64,000 nt of DNA, from NCBI GenBank assembly GCA_965222975.1, contig CBDCVJ010000054.1, positions 306,391 through 370,390 on the forward strand. The letters run 5' to 3'. The translations under genes and the position numbers were made by a program. Within the stretch, counting starts at the first letter, position 1. The number at the start of each line of letters is the position of its first letter. The notes below the pieces were generated by a model that saw only the letters and a list, made by a program, of their open reading frames with translations, did no database searches and was not told the DNA's origin. Below are positions 60,820 through 64,000 of this stretch, piece by piece. Origin of the DNA: UBA6168 sp965222975 (lineage in GTDB: Bacteria; Bacteroidota; Bacteroidia; Chitinophagales; Saprospiraceae).

Positions 60820-62127
60820 TCAGTTTTTGATGAAACGTTCAACAATGGTTACTCCATTTATGAATGCTTTGGCTAAGTAAATTCCATTTGCAAGCTGAGA
60901 GGTATTTAAAGTTGTAACACCGTCAATTAATTGTTTGTCCATGACGAGTGCTCCGACGACATCATAAATTTTAATATTCTCAACATTAAAATCGCTTTGA
61001 ATGTGGAGGCTATTACTCACAGGGTTAGGGAACAGTCTTATATTACTCTTTTCAAGTTCAGTTACACTTGTGGCGATAGTAGAGAAATAAACATTGTCAA
61101 TGTAAGCAACACCGGCACCAGCAGGAATGCAGGAGAAGATTAATTGTGCAATGTTACTTTTCGATGTCAGTCCTGTAAAGTCTGATAACGCAATAGAATG
61201 TGAGACCCAACTATTTTGCGTGTAATTATCAAAAATAATTTCATGCTCGGTGTCGTCACCCCCATCAAACATTCCATCAGCACCAAAGTCTACAAGCTTC
61301 ACCCTAAATGTGGTTATGTTAGGTGTCCAAACATCAACATGGAAAGACTCCATCATAGAGGCATCTATGAGGTTGGCTCCCGTTGTCTCGATGCCTACAA
61401 AATCGAGGCTTGCATATTTCTTGGTATCATTTCCCGCAATTTGAATGTCACTTAAATTGGCATTTGACCAAGCCGTTTGCCAAGTGTCTACAGGTACATC
61501 GGTATAAACACCACTGAACATGGAGATTACATTCGCTTGGTCAATGGTGGGGTCAGGTGCTGCAACCATCGGTGCATCAAGCGGAGTTTGATCTCCAAAA
61601 GTGATATTATCAAAGTATATGACATTGTCTGAGGTACGTATGTCGAAGTCTGGGAAAATGACAATTTGATCATATACAATACCCTCAGCGGAAGAAAAAT
61701 CAAAAGAAAGTTCCTCCCATTCATCTACTACTGTGTTAGCCACTTTTATTTCTCCCAATGATCCTGAAGTAGCATCAACCAACTTAATTCCAACGTCACT
61801 GATGACAGATTTCCAAACCATGATTGTGATGGTGCTGGTGTTGGAATTTAATGAAAATGTACCTACGCCCGCGCCGTGCATCGTCTCACATCCCGCAAAT
61901 GGCTCCCCAGACTGTAGGGCAGTAAATTTGGCTACTTTATCAGAGGTGTTGGCACCAGTAGCATCTGGGTTGTCCACTATTTCAAGCGGAGGATTTGTAT
62001 CATTTTCAAAAGTTGTCCAGTTCCAAGAAGCGCCATTTCCAGAAGCTTCAAAATCTATTGGGCCATTTTGTCCAATGGCAGGAACAATTGCAAATACAGT
62101 AAGAAAAGTCAGTAAAATTTTATTCAT
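60820..62127 (-). CDS. Secreted two-module glycan-binding-like protein with T9SS type A domain
   Basis: The 435-residue protein has a Sec signal (MNKILLTFLTVFAIVPAIG). A first ~155-residue module follows (PIDFEASGNGASWNWTTFEN ... VIYFDNITFG), typical of the N-terminal beta-sandwich found in laminarinase-associated proteins. A second ~165-residue module (ANVISMFSGVYTDVPVDTWQ ... FRVKLVDFGADG ... AYIDNVYFS) closely resembles the third module of the membrane-anchored protein at the left end of the locus. It ends with a sorting domain (NIRLFPNPVSNSLHIQSDF ... VERFIKN). No catalytic residues are apparent, so binding to the target polysaccharide is likely. Confidence 0.82.
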   Translation of the reverse strand: MNKILLTFLTVFAIVPAIGQNGPIDFEASGNGASWNWTTFENDTNPPLEIVDNPDATGANTSDKVAKFTALQSGEPFAGCETMHGAGVGTFSLNSNTSTITIMVWKSVISDVGIKLVDATSGSLGEIKVANTVVDEWEELSFDFSSAEGIVYDQIVIFPDFDIRTSDNVIYFDNITFGDQTPLDAPMVAAPDPTIDQANVISMFSGVYTDVPVDTWQTAWSNANLSDIQIAGNDTKKYASLDFVGIETTGANLIDASMMESFHVDVWTPNITTFRVKLVDFGADGMFDGGDDTEHEIIFDNYTQNSWVSHSIALSDFTGLTSKSNIAQLIFSCIPAGAGVAYIDNVYFSTIATSVTELEKSNIRLFPNPVSNSLHIQSDFNVENIKIYDVVGALVMDKQLIDGVTTLNTSQLANGIYLAKAFINGVTIVERFIKN

Positions 62128-62336
62128 AATTTATTTTAGTTTAAGCACTAGGTGGAAATAAACAGAATAAGGAAAAATATAGAAATAAATTATCGCTCTT
62201 TTATTCCGGCGAGCTAAATACATTTCTATTTAATTCAATTTTACATTTAATTATTCCTATGCATTTGAAAATAATATTTCCTCGTTAGAAAATAATTTGA
62301 ATAGACGTTAACATTCAAGAAACAGAACCTAATCCG

Positions 62337-63542
62337 CTATTGAAAAACCCTGATATAATCAACGATCATCCTTTGTGGAAATTCAGTTGTGGAATCAGGA
62401 GAACCGGGCCAGTTTCCTCCCACTGCCACATTGAATATGAAAAAGAAATTGTTTTGAAATTCACTTAATTCAGAGGAAGATATGTTCAAAACATGGTATT
62501 GAACATCATCCAAAAACCACTTGATCTGCGTATCGTTCCATGTAATAGAATAAACATGAAATTCATTGTGAAGCGAACTTGAAGCGTTAATTGATCCGCC
62601 ATTAGAAGCATGACTGCCTGCATTTGACCAGTGAGCAGTTCCATGTAATTTATTGGGTTCGTGGCCAACAATTTCCATTATGTCGATCTCGCCACATTCG
62701 GGCCACCCGACGGTGGAAAAATTACTGCCCAGCATCCACAAGGCGGGCCAGACGCCTTGTCCTGTTGGTAGGGCAGCACGAATATCCACCCGCCCATATT
62801 TGAAATCAAATTTGTCTTTGGTTATCATTCGGGAAGAAGTATATGGAGCGCCTACGGTTTCCTCTCGGGCTTCAATGACCAAATGGCCATCCACAATAAA
62901 GGTGTTTTCTTTTTTATAAAATTGGAGTTCGTTATTTCCCCAGCCACTATTTCCAGTACCTATTTCAAAAGTCCAATCACTTAAATTAACTTCGGTGGCA
63001 TCAAATTCGTCCTGCCAGATAAGATCCATATTAGGATAATTATCGGGAGTGGTATATCCACTGGTAGGAATGTTCACTACAACAGTAGTTGTATCGGGAT
63101 CATCATTTACAATAGTTATCAGTGCAGTTCCTTTACCGATTGTAGCATTTCCATCTACATTAACAATTGTTATTTCAAATTCTTCGTCACTTTCAAATTC
63201 TTCATCCCCCTTTATTTGGACTTGATGGTCTTTATTTAAATTGCTTGGATCAAATACAACAGGAACATTATCGAATGGATTAAAATCAACATTCGGTTCA
63301 GCTGATATTTTGTTGGTGCTAATATATGCGGTAATTAATTGGTCACTTGGAGCACTTAATTGCAAACGGACAAAAATATTTTTATCAACATTACTTTCTT
63401 GGACGGAGAGGTCTTGAATGGAAATAGAAACGGGGTCACTTGCAGTTCCATCATCTTCTTTTGAGGAACAGGAAACCATCAAGAGTAACAAGAATAAAAT
63501 AAATATATACTGATCAATTTTTATTTTGACTGACTCCATCAT
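62337..63542 (-). CDS. GH16 laminarinase-like lipoprotein with Calx-beta domain
   Basis: A lipoprotein signal with Cys at position 25 (LLLMVSC) is followed by a Calx-beta-type domain (about 38-150; LQLSAPSDQLITAYIS, EEFEITIVNVDGNA). The GH16 domain (about 170-401) has the catalytic GEIDIMEIVGHEPNK with E285, D287 and E290. The extra Met in EIDIME gives the beta-bulge typical of laminarinases and unlike lichenases. Substrate-cleft markers include WPALWMLGSNF and the C-terminal FNVAVGGNWPGSPD. The enzyme should cut beta-1,3-glucan chains at the cell surface with retention of configuration. It is the strongest guide to the substrate of the locus. Confidence 0.92.
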   Translation of the reverse strand: MMESVKIKIDQYIFILFLLLLMVSCSSKEDDGTASDPVSISIQDLSVQESNVDKNIFVRLQLSAPSDQLITAYISTNKISAEPNVDFNPFDNVPVVFDPSNLNKDHQVQIKGDEEFESDEEFEITIVNVDGNATIGKGTALITIVNDDPDTTTVVVNIPTSGYTTPDNYPNMDLIWQDEFDATEVNLSDWTFEIGTGNSGWGNNELQFYKKENTFIVDGHLVIEAREETVGAPYTSSRMITKDKFDFKYGRVDIRAALPTGQGVWPALWMLGSNFSTVGWPECGEIDIMEIVGHEPNKLHGTAHWSNAGSHASNGGSINASSSLHNEFHVYSITWNDTQIKWFLDDVQYHVLNISSSELSEFQNNFFFIFNVAVGGNWPGSPDSTTEFPQRMIVDYIRVFQ

Positions 63543-63644
63543 ATTTCGATTTTAAATCATTGATTCCTAAATAATTCTGGTGGAACGTAAGAATAAAAGA
63601 GAGGGTTATAAAAAAATTAATGACACCCTCCCCATTAATGAAAA

Positions 63645-63683
63645 TTACTTGGGTACAATCAATTATTGACTGCACCCAAGTAA
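63645..63683 (-). terminator. Hairpin between surface-binding gene and GH16 gene
   Basis: TTACTTGGGT pairs perfectly with ACCCAAGTAA, with CA/TG added after one mismatch, and TTTTC follows on the minus strand. It lies 16 bases after the stop of the upstream gene and may limit read-through into the hydrolase genes. Confidence 0.65.
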
Positions 63684-63698
63684 AGATTTCACTGTAAA

Positions 63699-64000
63699 TT
63701 AATTGAATATTAAATTGCGGACATAGAATGTCCCCGTATTATTATGATCACCACCTCCAATACTAATATAGATCATATCAAGATCATTCCTGTCGTAAGG
63801 TGTGCCGGTACCAGCGCCTGAATTTGGAGAATCAAGTTGGTAGGTTAAAGTAACCCATTCATCCATGGCAATAGAAGTTCCATCATTTGCATATTCATAA
63901 TGATCCGTCCACCACTGTGCTGTTGCACTCTTATCTCCGAGGCCAATAATAACGCCTTTTGTTAAGGAGCCAGAATAATCATTTGTGCTTGGAATATAAA
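63699..64000 (-). CDS. C-terminal end of a surface glycan-binding-like protein (partial)
   Basis: A frame open from the right edge ends at a TAA and gives about 100 residues: YIPSTNDYSGSLTKGVIIGL, QWWTDHYEYANDGT, DEWVTLTYQLDSPNSG, then DLDMIYISIGGGDHNNTG and FYVRNLIFN. The pattern of strands and aromatic residues is that of a beta-sandwich binding module in surface glycan-binding lipoproteins that follow SusCD in such loci. There is no sorting domain at the end, so it is probably a lipoprotein. SusC and SusD genes may lie just beyond the window. Confidence 0.6.
   Translation of the reverse strand, partial: YIPSTNDYSGSLTKGVIIGLGDKSATAQWWTDHYEYANDGTSIAMDEWVTLTYQLDSPNSGAGTGTPYDRNDLDMIYISIGGGDHNNTGTFYVRNLIFN

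Overview
The window comes from a member of the Bacteroidota, most likely a marine saprospirian-type bacterium. I infer this from a SusC/SusD pair, gliding-motility ABC genes gldA-gldF-gldG, several type IX secretion (T9SS) C-terminal sorting domains of both A and B type, HYR-rich secreted proteins, a PTMGEW-type C-terminal anchor, and promoters of the Bacteroidota form TTTG-N19..21-TAnnTTTG. Genus and species cannot be read from the sequence. No tRNA, rRNA, CRISPR array, intact transposase or prophage was seen.

Left part (1-31 kb): a truncated beta-propeller (VPS10/Asp-box) protein; a SusC-SusD outer-membrane uptake pair with no enzyme beside it; a radical SAM protein; an orphan TRAP-type binding protein with a glycosyltransferase; small regulators and membrane proteins; a TetR-TolC-MFP-RND efflux operon; ffh; a large secreted HYR/dockerin/cohesin-like protein; an FKBP isomerase; a trmD-mmcQ-oxidoreductase operon; and a beta-helix secreted protein. 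Middle part (31-44.5 kb): a DUF4249 lipoprotein, pdhB, a sirtuin, class II ribonucleotide reductase nrdJ, corA, a metallopeptidase-like protein, gldAFG, and a thiolase homologue that has lost both catalytic cysteines. Between nrdJ and corA lies a compact cluster of four DnaA-box-like sequences next to an AT-rich stretch.

Right part (44.5-64 kb): nearly everything is on the minus strand and looks like a polysaccharide utilisation locus for a beta-glucan, probably laminarin. From right to left it holds the end of a surface-binding protein, a GH16 laminarinase-like lipoprotein, a binding-module protein, a GH5 enzyme, a clan GH-A lipoprotein, a large inverting-phosphorylase-like cytoplasmic enzyme, a short HTH regulator translationally coupled to it, a 1846-residue repeat protein with a type B sorting domain, and a membrane-anchored protein that shares a module with the binding-module protein. 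The inferred logic is surface binding and cutting by the lipoproteins and T9SS-exported enzymes, import, and phosphorolysis in the cytoplasm.

Several parts of this locus look damaged or altered. The GH5 leader is spread over three reading frames, a short relic of an MFS sugar transporter lies between the GH5 and GH-A genes, and the GH-A protein has Lys where the nucleophilic Glu is expected. Two related hairpin elements with matching ends (32.8 kb and 60.7 kb) and several other inverted repeats sit in spacers. Family assignments come from reading motifs by eye; no database search was possible.
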